Origin: Cinclus cinclus
Taxonomy: Eukaryota; Chordata; Aves; Passeriformes; Cinclidae
Direction of reading: 5' to 3'
Assembly (NCBI RefSeq): GCF_963662255.1
Contig: NC_085047.1
Location: 110,977,872 to 111,041,871 of the forward strand
Length of the DNA stretch: 64,000 bases
The notes under the pieces are model-generated. The model saw nothing but the letters and a program-made list of their open reading frames with translations. It searched no databases and had not been told where the DNA came from. The position numbers and the translations under genes are program-made. Shown here piece by piece: positions 26,301 to 38,815 of this stretch (positions are counted from its first letter, which is position 1; the number at the start of each line of letters is the position of its first letter).

Positions 26301-29300
26301 GCTTGCAGAGAGCTCTGCCTGAAGTCTGTGGCCCCTCTGAGCAGTCTGCCCAGTGTGGTACCATGGGAGGTGCAGGTGGGACAGGAGGAAATCTGGCAGT
26401 TTTCTCCCAGCAGCCTGCACAGCAGGTCAGGTTGGAAGCCCCTGTGTGCTGAACCAAATAGGACAGGTTCCCACACTCTGCAGTGTTTAATTCTGATGGA
26501 TCTGCATTTCTCACTGGGACTTGGCTCCACCAGAAGATTTCCAGCCAGATTTAATCAGGGAGGCTTGAAAGCCATTCAAAACACAGGCCAGGAAAGGATA
26601 TAACTACAAAAATATAGCAGCTTTTCACATTTTCTGAATTGTTCAGTAATTACATTTGTTGGAGATATAATTCATGCGCGATTGTTTAGAGTTGTCCCTG
26701 CAACATTTATCAGCTCACGCACAATTATCTTTCTTTCCTTACAGAATCAGACTGTAATCAGTTCTATAAACCCTCTGAGATATTTGTTTGAAGACAATGT
26801 TTTTGTAGGGAATAAAGATGGTAAAGAAAAGTGTTTTCAAAACAGCAGCCAAAGAGAAAGTCAGTAATCACACAAATGGAAAATACAGATTTTTCTAACT
26901 TAGTGGAAACAGATTCATGCAGAGTTAAATTTTCCTCTTCCTGCTTTTTCTTCTTACTCTTTATATTTTTTTTGTCTTGTTAAAGTGCGCAAAACTCTGG
27001 TGCATTGCCATGTCTCAAACTTTTTCTAAGGATTAGAAGTTATATTGGTTTAAGACAATGATTGTATACAAATGCTGTATTACATCAGTACAGTTCAAGT
27101 GCTTTGACCTTTTTAATTTTAATGCGGCTGCACCAGTAAATGCTTTATACTAGCCTGGGAAATGAATAAGGGAGATAGCTGTGACAAACTGTTAGGCTGA
27201 AATGGCCATGCCCACAACACACTCAGGATTTATTTGTGCGAGCCAGTTGGTAGGAAACATTTCCTACCTGGCACAGTTACAGTGGGTAAAACCAAGCAAA
27301 CGTTGTCTGTGCATCAGGCCATAAGGATGAAATGTTGTCGAAAGTCACTGGCTGCTTTGTGCTCCTGTAGCAATATATGGGATCTATAAATCTGCTTTAG
27401 CAGCCTAATTAATCAGAGCTACAGCAATTTGCATCACTGGGGCTGCTCAGCCAGAGCACAAAGTAAATTCACATCCTGGAGCCAGCTGCTGCCCCTGCTT
27501 TTGCTGTCTCTATCCTTGTGTGACTCCACTGACAGCCCAGCTTCTCAGCTTGCTGTGCCAGGAAAGGAGCTGCTGTGTTTCTTTGCTCCTCAGGCAGACT
27601 CTGGCTTTTTTTATTTTCCCAACAGACGGGTGTGAGTGTGGTCATATCCAGAAATTTCCCCTGGACTGATTCAAGCCATCACTGGAAGCTGGGGTTTGGT
27701 TCAGTCCCTCTGGTCTCACTCCATTGTCTCCATGTCCCACCACCTTCCCTTGTATGCTCTTCTCCCTCTCCCAGGAAGTTTCTGCCTTCAAACACTGCTG
27801 GGGAAATCTGACTGGAGAAGGCTGGATTTAGCAGGAGGGTTTGGCTTTGTTTTTGTGTATTTGTGCTTGTGTCCCTCCTTGGCTCATCCTGGGCTGCTGA
27901 GCATGCTACCAACCTTCTTCCTTAATGACTCTGGTTGTGCTCCGTGGTGTCCAAGACCTCTGACAGGCTGTTCTGAAATAAGGATTTCACCAGTCCCGGG
28001 TGTTCTTGTGTCTCAGGGACATCTCTGGGAAGGGGGGACCAAGGACAGAGCCACAGCTGTCCCGGATGGCAGTGCTGCAGCAGAGCTTTCTGTGCCTGTC
28101 CCCATGCTGCCAGCCCCCTGGGGGACAGGAGTATGTAAGATTAACACTGCAGTAATCTTAATCTATTTTTTCCAGAAATAAAACTGTACAGACGATTTGT
28201 TTGCTTGTTGGTCTCTAAGATAAAGGGACAGCAGAGTATAGGCAGCAATGTTAACAAATGGGTGTTAGCTGGAAAAGAAGTATTTGGATGTCTTGGATTG
28301 AGAACTCCTAAGCATCAGGGATGTGACTCTTGATGGTTTGAAGTTTGCTTCTTGCTAATGCAGGTGCCATCTGTAAAATGCAGCTCTGGACCCTAAGCAT
28401 GCATAACAAGCTTGGTTGCTGAGACCTCTGCTTGTCTAGAGCCAGCCAATATAGTTAAAGGTACTACTTGGTCTCTGTAAGAGTAAATAAAATGATCGTT
28501 ATATTCAAATCAGTTCTTAAAATCAGTATTTATACAGTGCCATCAGTGGAGAGCTTTCCTGGAAAACGGTCCTCATGCTCTCTCCAGGGAGACAACAGTC
28601 TGGTGGTATAAAGCATAGATTTTTAATTTGTGTTGTTTGGCTTCAGTGAATTACTTGCATCAGAGCTACAAAGTTGAGTGGAGATTTGTAGACTTGAGCT
28701 GGACTAAAACTAGACAAAATAAGACAAGAGGACACGTGTTGCAGGGTTAATGAGAATGAAAGATAGTGATTGCAGTAATATAGTCAGAAAGTCACACTCA
28801 GTGTATTATCACAGTGAGCAGCACTGGTCTTCCTATTTTTAGGTTCAGTCCTTTGTGAGGGAAGATTAGCTTTTTGCAAAGGGTGTTTTAAGAGAGAATG
28901 AGCAAATGACTAATGACAGAATTATGAAAGCAAGTCCAGGCATTAAGCACTGAGGACAAAAAAAACCATTAGCAATAGCCAGAGAAGTGGATGAAGGCAG
29001 TAGCCAGTGGAAAGGTTCGGAAAAAAAAAATCCAGCCTTGCAAAAACAAACCAAACATTTGCTTACAATGAATATATGCTTTGGATATGTTTTTGGACTT
29101 AAAGTAATAACCAAAAAGTATTTCATAAGAGGGGATTCCAAGAAGATTCCAGTCTGAGAGCTACAATACTTCTGTTACTGCTGTTTTTATTTCCAAGATC
29201 TCTATCATATGACTGAAATACTCACATAAACATTCCTTTTTCTTTTCCAACAAAATAATGAAATCAAAGAGTCTCTAAGAAAGGTAGGAATTTCTGATAT

Positions 29301-31959
29301 TCTTGGTGAAGGATCTGAATTTTGGGGTGAAATTAGAAATTTCTGTGTGCAAATTCTGGGGCTGGTGGAAAGGGTATTTTCTGGAGGAAATATTTGAATA
29401 GGAAAATATTGGTTCCATCTAATGGCTTGAAAAGCTTTTTGGCTGGTGCAGAAAGCAACAAGAAATGTCTAGGGAGGGCTGGATACCATCAAAGGTACCC
29501 CTGGCCTGAGTTAACCTGCCATGTCCTCTCCAAATCTGTGCCTTCTCCCTGAAATGCATTTACTTCTGACTCAAGCAGGGGGTACTCCTGGCACTCCTGT
29601 AAGTGAACTAAGAATCAGCTCATTTATTTTTAAGTCACACATGCCATCTTGTAATAAGAGGACTCATGTGGCAGTTTAAGAATTCCTTGTAAAATTCATC
29701 CCTTCACAGCCTTTGATGACTCAATGCACACCTTTCAGCACGAACCACATCTGCTCACCTAATTTACATTTCTGTTGATCTGTACATTAACAAACATGCT
29801 AAGTGTGACCAAAACAGGTGAGTCATTACTGGCTCTTGACTGAAACAGGCATTTCCTTTCCTCTGGAATAATGCAGGCAACAGCCCTGGGAACCATTCTT
29901 AGGACAAGCTTCACTGGGAGACAGGATGGATCTGACTTTCCTAGAAGTGCTGCACAGGTTTCTTTGAGGAAATCTTGCCATGACATGGTAGCATTTGACA
30001 ACACTGGAATCCTCTTCCATCAGGTAAATCATGGATCAGTTTAAAAATTGAAGGTAGTAACACAGTCTGAAATTAATTTAAACCCTGCCATGAGTAGAAT
30101 TTTAACATGCATGAAATGTAACACCAACAACTCCCCTAACTCACAGTGGGGTGTCCTTATTCTGTTTAAGTATCTGGTTAAGTATCAACATGTGTGGAAG
30201 TACTCAAACAATAAAAAATAGTAATTTATAACTTATATGAGTGTATTAGCCCTACAGCACAGGAGGAAAACACAAAGGAAGAGTGACTCCTCTCCCATAA
30301 TGAAAGCAGCACAAGCTGGGTGCTCTGAGGGCTGCTGGATTTCAGTACAAGCAGCTTGGTTCCACTGCAGCTGAATTAATGACACGAGGTCACCATCCAC
30401 AGTCCAACTGTACAGCAAAGACAGGAGTGTCTGAGGGATCCAGTGCTCCCTCCCATGCCCCAAAATGTCTATATCTATTTGAACTTCATAACTACATAAA
30501 GTTATGCTAATCCGATTTGTTTCCTGCTCTCCTCCTGTCCTCCTTCCTTGATAGTCAATATCCTCTGTGATACAGTTTGTTCCCATCATAGCCCTGGTGC
30601 TCTGGGTAGGGAATAAGTGGCACTGAGAAATCCTCACTGCCCACATGCAGACAGCTTCTTCCTATGCAAACGAAGCCCTGGATCATCTGGAAATCTGGTT
30701 TTGCTGCAACTGTACTTTGATACATCAGCACAAAGGAGATGCGCCACCAAGAATTAAGGTTTATTTCTTCATCTTCCCAAACAGCACCCTTAAGAAACCT
30801 CGGTTTATTTTACAGGAAAAGAAAACAAACCAAACACATATATATATTGCTACCACCTGCTTTTCATTTCATGAAGCATGAATAAGGCTGAGCTTCCCAT
30901 GGTCTAAAGCTAAATTGTCAGCACAGTTCTGGCAATAGATTTTAAAACACTTTTGCTGGTGTAGGAAGCAAAAGAACACCAGTTCATTTTAAGATCAAAG
31001 GCTGAGTTTACAGGGTTGACAAAAAAATTCTCTCCTCATTTATAATCAGGACAAATAAGTAATGCAAATCTCAGAGAGCTGTGATGGGGCCACATACTAA
31101 TATTCTCCCCAGGTCTTCTCTGCACTGAACCTCCACAATATTTTCCTCCAGTTCAGACAAGCACCACAAATACCGGGTGTCCTATGAGAAGGATGGGAAG
31201 CTCACTGGTCTGAGGCAAAAGCATGTTATGCAATGTATGTGGCAAAATTAATTTTGCTGGGAGATAAGGGAAATGCCATAAATAGCTGACAGAATGCTTG
31301 AAAAAGGGAGTGAGTGAGCGCTCCTGAGCCTCTCAAAGCTCTGGCTGGCTGTGCCTTTCATCAGCAGAGTCACTGGGGGATATCTGCCATTCCAGAACAG
31401 ATAACCTTTGCTCCATCAAAATGCTATTATTTTAGCAGTTATGCCTTTAAGTGGTAGATTAGTTAAACCTCATTTTCTCATGTACTCAGACGTGAATTGA
31501 GGTGGTTCTCCATGGGTAAAGCAGAACACAGACTGCCCCTTCAACAGAGCCCTGCAGTCCCCAGAGGGGCTCAAACATGAGAGGTACTTTCCCCATGTAC
31601 TTTTTCCACTCTCCTCCTCAGTTGACCATGAAGATTTCTCAAAGATCCAGTGTCTCTTTTTCCTGATGGCATCACTACATCACATGCTGCTCAGGGCTGT
31701 CAACCCACACTTCCATTGTGCCCCACACACATCCAGCAAAGCTCTGGTGGGTGCTGCTGACAGGTCCTGTTGCCCACAGAGGTGATTGAGTAGCACTTCT
31801 GGACACCCCAGGAGCCTGGAGATTGTCACCTCACCCTCCAGCCCATCAGGGTTGCTGAGTACTTTCAGGAAATGTTACAGTCAAAAGCCAGCAAGGGGCT
31901 CCTTTTGGTGATCATCTGTTTTTGGTGCAACATCTCAGGGTGTATGGCCCTGTATTGTG
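20366..31959. other. Noncoding DNA, no gene recognised
   Basis: About 11.6 kb without a recognisable gene or transposon. Open frames of 148-181 codons at 26,157-26,603 and 27,636-28,181 fall in locally GC-richer sequence and show no domain, splice or promoter support. An A/C-rich low-complexity run lies at about 23,290-23,362. A motif-dense stretch at 27,115-27,440 is listed separately. The remainder is plain A+T-rich sequence. Confidence 0.55.
27115..27440. promoter_or_regulatory. Candidate enhancer-like noncoding block
   Basis: The stretch is low in repeats and holds TAATTAAT (27,406-27,413, homeodomain-type) close to ATTTGCAT (27,427-27,434, octamer in reverse), with AT-rich runs interrupted by several CpG (GCGGC near 27,124, GTGCGAG near 27,236, GTCGAAAG near 27,338). 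Such texture is common in conserved noncoding elements, but conservation cannot be judged from one sequence. Function is inferred weakly. Confidence 0.2.
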
Positions 31960-33000
31960 GTTTGGTGCAACCTCTAGTTTTTGCTCATTCCTCCTGTCCC
32001 ATTTCTGGGCACCAGGGAGCAGAGCCCCTCCCTGCAGACACTGACAGACAGGGATGAGGGCCCCTCTCAGCCCTCTCTTCTCCAGGCTGAACAGCCCCAG
32101 CTCCCTCAGCCTTTCCTCACTGAGATGCTCCAGTCCCTCCATCATCTTTGTCACCCTCCCCTGGTCCTGCCCCAGCAGCTCCGTGTGTCTCCTGTCCTGA
32201 GGAGCCCAGAACTGGACGCAGCACTCCAGGTGATCCTCACAGGGCTGAGCAGAGGGGCAGGATCACCTCCCTGACCTGCTGGCAGCGTTCTTCTTAATGC
32301 ACCCAAGGATCCCATTGGCCTTCTTGGCCACAGGGACATGGTGCTGGCTCAGGGACAGCTCTTTGTCCACCAGGAGCCCCAGGTCCTTCTCCCCAGAGCT
32401 GCTTCCCAGCAGGTCATTCCCAGCCCATCCTGGTACCTGGGTTGTTCTTCCCCAGTGCAGGACCCTGCATTTGCCTTTGCTGGATTTCAGGAGTTCTCTG
32501 CCCATCTCTTCATCTTGTGGATCCCCTCCCAAGGGCTGCACAGCTCTCTGGGGTATTGGCTCCTTCTCCCAGCCTTGTCACCAGAGAACTTGCTGAGGAG
32601 GCATCTGCCCCTCACCCAGGTCATTGATGAATAAGTTAAACAGTCCTGGGCCAAGTATTGAACTCTGGGGGCCACCACTGGTGACAGGCCTCCAACTGGA
32701 CCCTGTGCCACTGACTACCAACCTCTGGGATCTGCCAGTTCTCAGTCCACCTCACTGTCCACTCACCTTTGCCTTGCTTCTTGAGTTCATGAATGCAGCT
32801 GCTGTGAGAGACAGTTGTCAGAGCCTTGCTGAAGTCAAGGCAGACAACATCCCCTGCTCTCTCCTCATCCATCCAAGTAGTTGTTTCATTGTAGAAAGCA
32901 GTCAGGGTGGTCGAGCACAATTTACCTTTAGTGAATCCGTGCTGACCTCTCTTGATCACCTTCTAGTCATCCATATGGATAGAGACAGCCTCCACCTTAA
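31960..33000 (-). mobile_element. CR1 LINE with RT and C-terminal ORF2 remains
   Basis: This is the largest obvious CR1 copy, on the minus strand. Reading leftward it shows GQHGFTKGKLCSTTL (RT fingers), then GDVVCLDFSKA at about 32,826-32,858 (RT palm motif A with Asp intact), then a frameshift. Next comes SKFSGDKA at about 32,573-32,596, where the family has an Asp-Asp pair after Phe-Ala and here one Asp is Gly. The C-terminal segment follows (KCRVLHWGR, SSSGEKDLGLLVDKELSLSQ, VAKKANGILGCIKK at about 32,300-32,470). The part left of 32,260 is the 3' region, with CTTCTCCAGGCTGAACAGCC near 32,075 on the + strand. Frameshifts and stops make it non-coding. The usual 3' octamer end is not visible, so the left limit is uncertain. 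Confidence 0.92.
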
Positions 33001-33837
33001 TTCCTTTGACATGTCATCAAAAGCTTTCTACTTTTCTTCTCTTTTTTTCACCCATTACTGACAGTTTTCCTTGGACAGGGGGAATAAATTATGTGTCATC
33101 TTTTGATGGAAATGTGTGATGTGACTCAGACTTGTTTCACTTGCAAAGTGTACTTCAAGTTCAAAGCAAACCAGACCTCCAGAAGTGAGAGCCATGTCCA
33201 TGAACTCACTCCTCCATCCTCCTCTTCTTTCTCCTGGGTGGCAGAGCTGTATGCCTGTGGTCAGTCCTGGATATGCACATCCCCTGAACTCAGGCTGTGT
33301 GTTTTCCACACCTCCTCTCAAAGGTAACTGCGCAAGCCCAGAAATCGGGGCGGTGGAATGTGGGGCAGAGAAGTTAAAAGAGGGAGGAAGAGTTTGCCCT
33401 GTGTCTTCTGTTGTGATTTCCTAAATAATATTGATGAAAGAGTGTTTCATGGCACTGAATTCTAACACATGATTTCAGCCTTTTCCATGAGTCCCCTGGC
33501 ACATCTATGCATCTTTAATTAGTGGGGGAGGAAGAAATGTGATTAAAATGCAAAACCAGGGACATCCCATTGTTCACAGTAACAGGTTAAATGCTGCAGA
33601 TTCATCCCTGTTACGCAGAGCAGTTCTTTCTTGATACAAATCTTCTCAGAAAGGCCTTGAGGTCAAAATTTACCTGAGAAGAAAGAAAGAAAAGGAGAAT
33701 GTCCAGAAAACACTCATTAATTCAGACCAGTGTTCTAAACAATAAATATTTCAAAAACAGCCAAAGGTCAAAAACTGCAATAAACCCTGATCAAGGTCAC
33801 CATTTACCTCAACATAAATATCCTCTGAACAGTCTGA

Positions 33838-33855
33838 TTTTTTTTTTTTTTTTTT
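33838..33855 (+). repeat. Poly-T tract
   Basis: An uninterrupted run of 18 T in noncoding sequence. No adjoining LINE or SINE body was recognised. Confidence 0.9.
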
Positions 33856-36800
33856 GCTTGAGCAAAGCTTAATAGAAAGACTTCCATGCAAATATCATCA
33901 GTAAAAGGAAAAACAGCAGGAAAGCCCTTCAGACATTCCAAATTTAAAACCATTTAAAATTAGTCTAAAATCATGACCCCTTGAGATAAGTATTTCATCT
34001 AGGCTGAGTGACATGTACATTACATACAGTGCTTTAAAACCCAGAGTGAGAAAAGATCTGACTTCAGCATATATATCACATTTGTGAACGTTGGCTGCTT
34101 TGCTTTCATTACACTTCCCTTCCTTGTCAGCACCCCAGCTAAAATAAAGCAACCCCCAGGCAACTTTCACAAACACACAGTGGGAAGATTAAACCATGAC
34201 AATGTACATTCATATGTGGGGTCAAAGTCAATATTACACAGCTCCATTTGCTTTACTTGAATGTGACTCACAAAATATACACAGTAGGAAGTGAATATTT
34301 GAAGGACTTTGGGAACTTTCTTGAATTAGCTTCAATTATTTGCTCAACACTGGTCCTTGGCACAGAGTATGTGAAAGAATAAGTAAAAATTTTTAGAGTA
34401 AATTATCTAATTTATGAAAATAAAGAAATAGAAGCATTCATTCCATCCCATCCCCCACTCACTCTCATTTCCAGTAGTTGCAGCTCATCATCATTTTGGA
34501 GCAGCTCCCCATATGTTAAAGATTCCCTGTTTCTAAGTTGCCTTTACGTCTGTAAATGTCCAAGGAAGATGAAAAAATTGAAAGTTGGGCTGATGTTCTC
34601 TGAAAGGGCACCCTTCTTTCCTAATCAATTAATAGAACCTTGAAATCCTCTTCTGACAGCCTTGGAATTGGACCTCCAGCATTAATGCAAAAGCTGTGGT
34701 TTAAAGTTGTGGGCAGAATTCCCTCCTCAGTTACACCAATGCAAATCTTTAATTTCAAGGAAGTCATCAGAGTGACTTTGGGAGAGAATTGCTGGACTGG
34801 CTGTGGACGAGATGAGAGCTGTGTTTTGTGCCACAGTCCTTTAAAGCATTACCCCTTGAATCCCAACATTGTATTTTCATGTTTATAGTTGTGCCCCTAT
34901 TATACACATCTTCACAGAGGAGCAAAATCTGTGAAGAACACCCACAAACGCTTCTGACTCTGTGTGGAAATCTAGAAGTGCAAATCAGCAAGAAACACTT
35001 GCCGAGTTTTCCTCCCTAACCTGTGACATGCATTTGAAAATGAAGAGGTTATTTTTAATTATAATTGACATTTTTTCCCCCTGGTTGTCCCAGTGAAGGC
35101 ACTTATCTTGCTAGAAAAGTGGTGCCACTTATAATGTTGCCACAATGGGAGCTCAGTGGAGGAAGCTGTGAACAGGCCTTTAGGGAGCTTCAAAAAGCAT
35201 CTGTTAGAAGCTTAAAGCCAGCCAATTTGATTTTCCCAGTCCTTCTGAGGTTGTCTGAGTAAGAGGGAAAGAAGAAGGAGCTTCTCCTCTGCCTGTTCTG
35301 CAGCCTGTGGGGCTGAGCTTTATGGGCAGCTCTGCTTTAGGTAGACACCTCCATGCCAGGGAGCTCCATTCCCAATCCCCCAACCCCAAACCTTCAAGCT
35401 GGGACATGTTGCAGCCCCATGGCAAGGCATGCTGAAGTGTTGCACCTTGCTCTCTCACCCCCACTTTTCCCTGGAAAGAAATTATAGGTTCAAACTTAAG
35501 TTCAGACTCCTGAAGCTGGGCCAAGATTTCCCTTGGCAGGTCTGTCTGCTATTGCCATGTTCTATACATGGCTCTCTCTGCTCGTCCCCCTGCCCTTCCT
35601 TGCCCCTCACCCTACACCAGCCCTTGATAAGTCATCAAATGTGGTTCAGGGATGTATGAACATGGTCAGAAAATGCACTAAAGTGCAGAAAACACAGGTT
35701 TAAATTAGGAAGTGGCATCAGCTCGGCAGAGTGCAACTCTTCTGGGGATGCAAATATCAGCATAGCAAAGCTCTTTCTGAATCAGACAAGCTATTAATAT
35801 TTTTAAGGGCTTCGAAAATAAATTTGAGGATTGGGAGGATATGCAGAATTGCAAAAAAATCTCCTGTGAAGCCTTCTGTCCTGAGATTGTCCCTGAGTGG
35901 AGGCACAAATCCTGTCCCAGCTTTTGCATTGTCTGCTGAGCCAGCCTGTCCAGAGGTGATTATTAGCGCCAGCTACAGCAGAAGCAGCACCACATTTCTG
36001 TTTTTCTCTGCAAACAAACATTTAAGCCCTTCTGGAACTTCTATAATGCCACAGGGGAGGAAATGCCCTTGGTCATCAGATCTGTCAGATTTTAGTATCT
36101 GTACTGGGAGTGTAACATTCCCTGTACGGCACCTGGTTGACACACCATGTCTCTCAGCTTTCTCCTACTGAGATGACTCCTGTGAGCTACAGAGATCTCT
36201 GGGAAGCCTCAACTCCCATTATCTGGTGTGGAGAAGACAATTCTGCAATCTCTCCTGGGCTCCTGGAGGAGAGCCTCAGGGTGATGAGGAAAACTCAACC
36301 AGGACAGCAAAGCCAAAGCCCAGCAGTGAGTCTCAGTGCCATGAATCCTTGTGAAATCTCCCCAGCACCTGGAGAGGATGCTGACTGCTTTTGTAAGGAC
36401 TACTTTGGGAGGAGTTCTGCCTGCTGGTTGGTGACACCAGTGGCTTTTTAAAACTAGAAGATCAGATCTTATACAGTTAAGTATTAGAATTGTAACAGTT
36501 AGTAAAACACTGCTTGGGCACTACAAAGTATGCAGCAAAGGAAACTGCAGCAGTCCATGTAGCAGCAATGGGCTAAATATATTTAAGGATGCAGTAGAAT
36601 TGGGATCAGATATGTAGTTTATTGGGATGGTATCTTATAATTTCAGAAATCCATAACACCAGGGCTGAAATATAAAACTCTTGTACCCACTACCAAAAAA
36701 GAATAAAAAAAAATTTCAACTAAAGTAGGAAAAAGTTAGGAGTTTCGTGCAAGGGATAAAAATTATGTCGTAATATGGCCACAAAAATAAAAGAGTAGAG

Positions 36801-37061
36801 AGTGGTCCTTCATAGAGAAATCAATTTTGAGGTTATACCTACTTTAGCAGTGCCCAAGGGAAAAGTAAACAAAGAAACTCTGGCATTATAGAGAGCCCAA
36901 GCCAGAAGGTGAGGCTGGGCAGAATGTTCCCAGAAAGTAAATATAGAACATCAAAAGCTTGCAGGCAAATGGGATTTGACTCATGGCCTGGTTAAGGTAC
37001 AGGTCCCCTTCACAGGAAATACGGGGGCTGCCTTTTTACCAAGTTGCAGGCAAACTTGTAA

Positions 37062-37100
37062 CAAAAAACAAACAAACAAACAAACAAACAAACAAAAAAA
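37062..37100 (+). repeat. (AAAC)n microsatellite
   Basis: Consecutive AAAC units run inside an A-rich context, flanked by poly-A. Frames crossing it read as TNKQ/CLFV repeats and are composition artefacts. Confidence 0.92.
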
Positions 37101-38287
37101 AGAGATGAAAATCCAGTTCTGGTCAGAAAAGTGGACTGGGGAAGATTTACTTCATTATGAAAACACAGAATAAAATACAGCTGAAGATTCACAGGCAGCA
37201 AATAGCAGCTTCCATCAGAATAAACAACAGTCAATCTATCCAGATCAGGTGAATCTATCAGGTTGTGGTAGAAATCTACTTTTTCTTTCAAGCTGTTGAA
37301 CACTTTGCCATTTGTGCACACAGAGCTAGGTATGATCTGGGTTCGGAAACATGAAACATAAAGCAAAAATAGAAGGTGGAAAAATTGTGCCTGTGTATAT
37401 AAAACTAGCTCAGTTGGACCTTCCCAAATAACCAGTTTGTATTGGATTCAAATAAAAGTTCAGGTTAGCCTTATGTACTATTTGGACCTGTTGGCTCACC
37501 ATGCATCACAAAAGCACATGCATTTTTATTGATTACCTCCGTCCACACTACTATATTCAGTTCTTCTTGCTGCATTATTGCATTGATTTCTCCTGCCCAA
37601 ATCACACTATTGATTTTCCCTGCTCCTGCTTCACATCTGTGCTTCTCTCAGCCAGCCAGCTGATATAGTAGGGAAAGTGTGAGATTAATTCTCAGTTTAC
37701 AGGCACACACACCCGTGAGGAATCTACCCACAAGGATCAATCCAAGGCCACTGCTGTGTTGCAGGGTCTATGTGAGATGTTATACGTGTGGGTTTTTTTA
37801 GAATCCAAGGATTACACGGAAGTATGAAATGAGGATTGTGTGCAACCCTCTGCTCTCATTCTTCATCAAGGCAGTAACAAGAAGTTCAAGGCTAACACTG
37901 AGCTTTCGGTTGCTCTGCCAAAAATATGCTGAAGGTCAGTGTTAGTTAAAGTTATTAAGACATGTCTGAAAGAAAGATTTTTCTGCCAAGAAGGGTTTCC
38001 ATCTGAGGACAGGAATTGCAGTTGCAGCCAGCTTTTAAGGAAAGGAAAGCACCTGGTATATCTCACACCAAGTGTCTGGATTATTTCAGATACTCTGCAC
38101 CAGAGGTGTCGAAGTTGTTGGGAAGTCATCTCCTGACTGTGGATGCAGTGGGTAATTATGTTATTCAAAGTTTTTTTTCCTATCTTGAAATGTTCAACTT
38201 GAATTGTAAACTCAACTGTTCTTAGTGACAACCAGAAATTTGACATGTATCAGCAGCGTTCATATTTTTCAGATTTTTGGTGAGATG

Positions 38288-38815
38288 CTCATAGAATCAC
38301 AGGTTTAGAGATCATTCTGAATTGATCTACAGGGGTCATTGAGTCCAGCTTCTGGCCCTGCACAGCACCATCCCCAAGAGTCACCCCATGTACCCAAGAG
38401 CATGGACCAAACCCTTCCTGAGCTCTGTCAGGCTGGTGCTGTGAGCCCTGCCCTGGGCAGCCTGTTCAGTGCCCAGCCACCCTCCAGGGGAAGAACCTTT
38501 TCCTAATACCCAACCTAAACCTCCCCTGGCACAGCTCCAGGCCATTCCCTCGGTCCTGTCACTGTCCCCACAGAGCAGAGATCAGTGTCTGTCCCTCCTG
38601 TTCTCCTCACGAGGAAGTTGTGGCTGCACTGAGCTCTCCCCTCAGTCTCCTCCAGGCTGAACAGACCAAGTGCCCTCAGCTGCTCCTCATACACCTTCCC
38701 CTCAAGGCCCTTCTCCATCCTCATGGCTTCCTTTGAACATTCTCTAACAGTTCAATATCTTCCTTATATAGAGTGACCAAAATGAGAGATACTCCACAAG
38801 ATATTGAGTGTGTGT
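38288..38815 (-). mobile_element. CR1 LINE fragment, 3' region
   Basis: On the + strand it opens with CATAGAATCACAGG (reverse-complemented terminal octamer repeat), followed by GTCATTGAGTCCAGCTTCTGG, CTGGGCAGCCTGTTCAGTG, CCAGCCACCCTCCAGGGG-type blocks, CTCCTCCAGGCTGAACAG near 38,643, then the CTTTGAACATTCTCTAACAG and ATAGAGTGACCAAAATGAG blocks near 38,730-38,785. These are ordered landmarks of the CR1 3' untranslated region and end of ORF2 in reverse orientation. The subfamily differs from those at 6.7 and 54.5 kb, which keep the TAAGGTCCCTTCCAA-type terminus. No intact coding region remains. Confidence 0.92.

Larger units (their letters stand above)
33001..38287. other. Noncoding DNA, no gene recognised
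   Basis: No gene was recognised. Open frames up to 146 codons (35,731-36,171) look like chance. An 18-base T run lies at 33,838-33,855 and an AAAC microsatellite at 37,062-37,100. A small group of CpG near 33,327-33,356 is not accompanied by an exon. Confidence 0.55.

Noticed and set aside
27636..28181. 181-codon + strand open frame
   Set aside because: Overlaps another open + strand frame and a minus-strand frame. Leu/Ser/Pro-rich with no motif, so it looks like chance.
32263..32959. Several 90-107 codon frames on both strands
   Set aside because: The minus-strand ones are remains of CR1 ORF2, and the + strand ones are their antisense shadows. None is a host gene.
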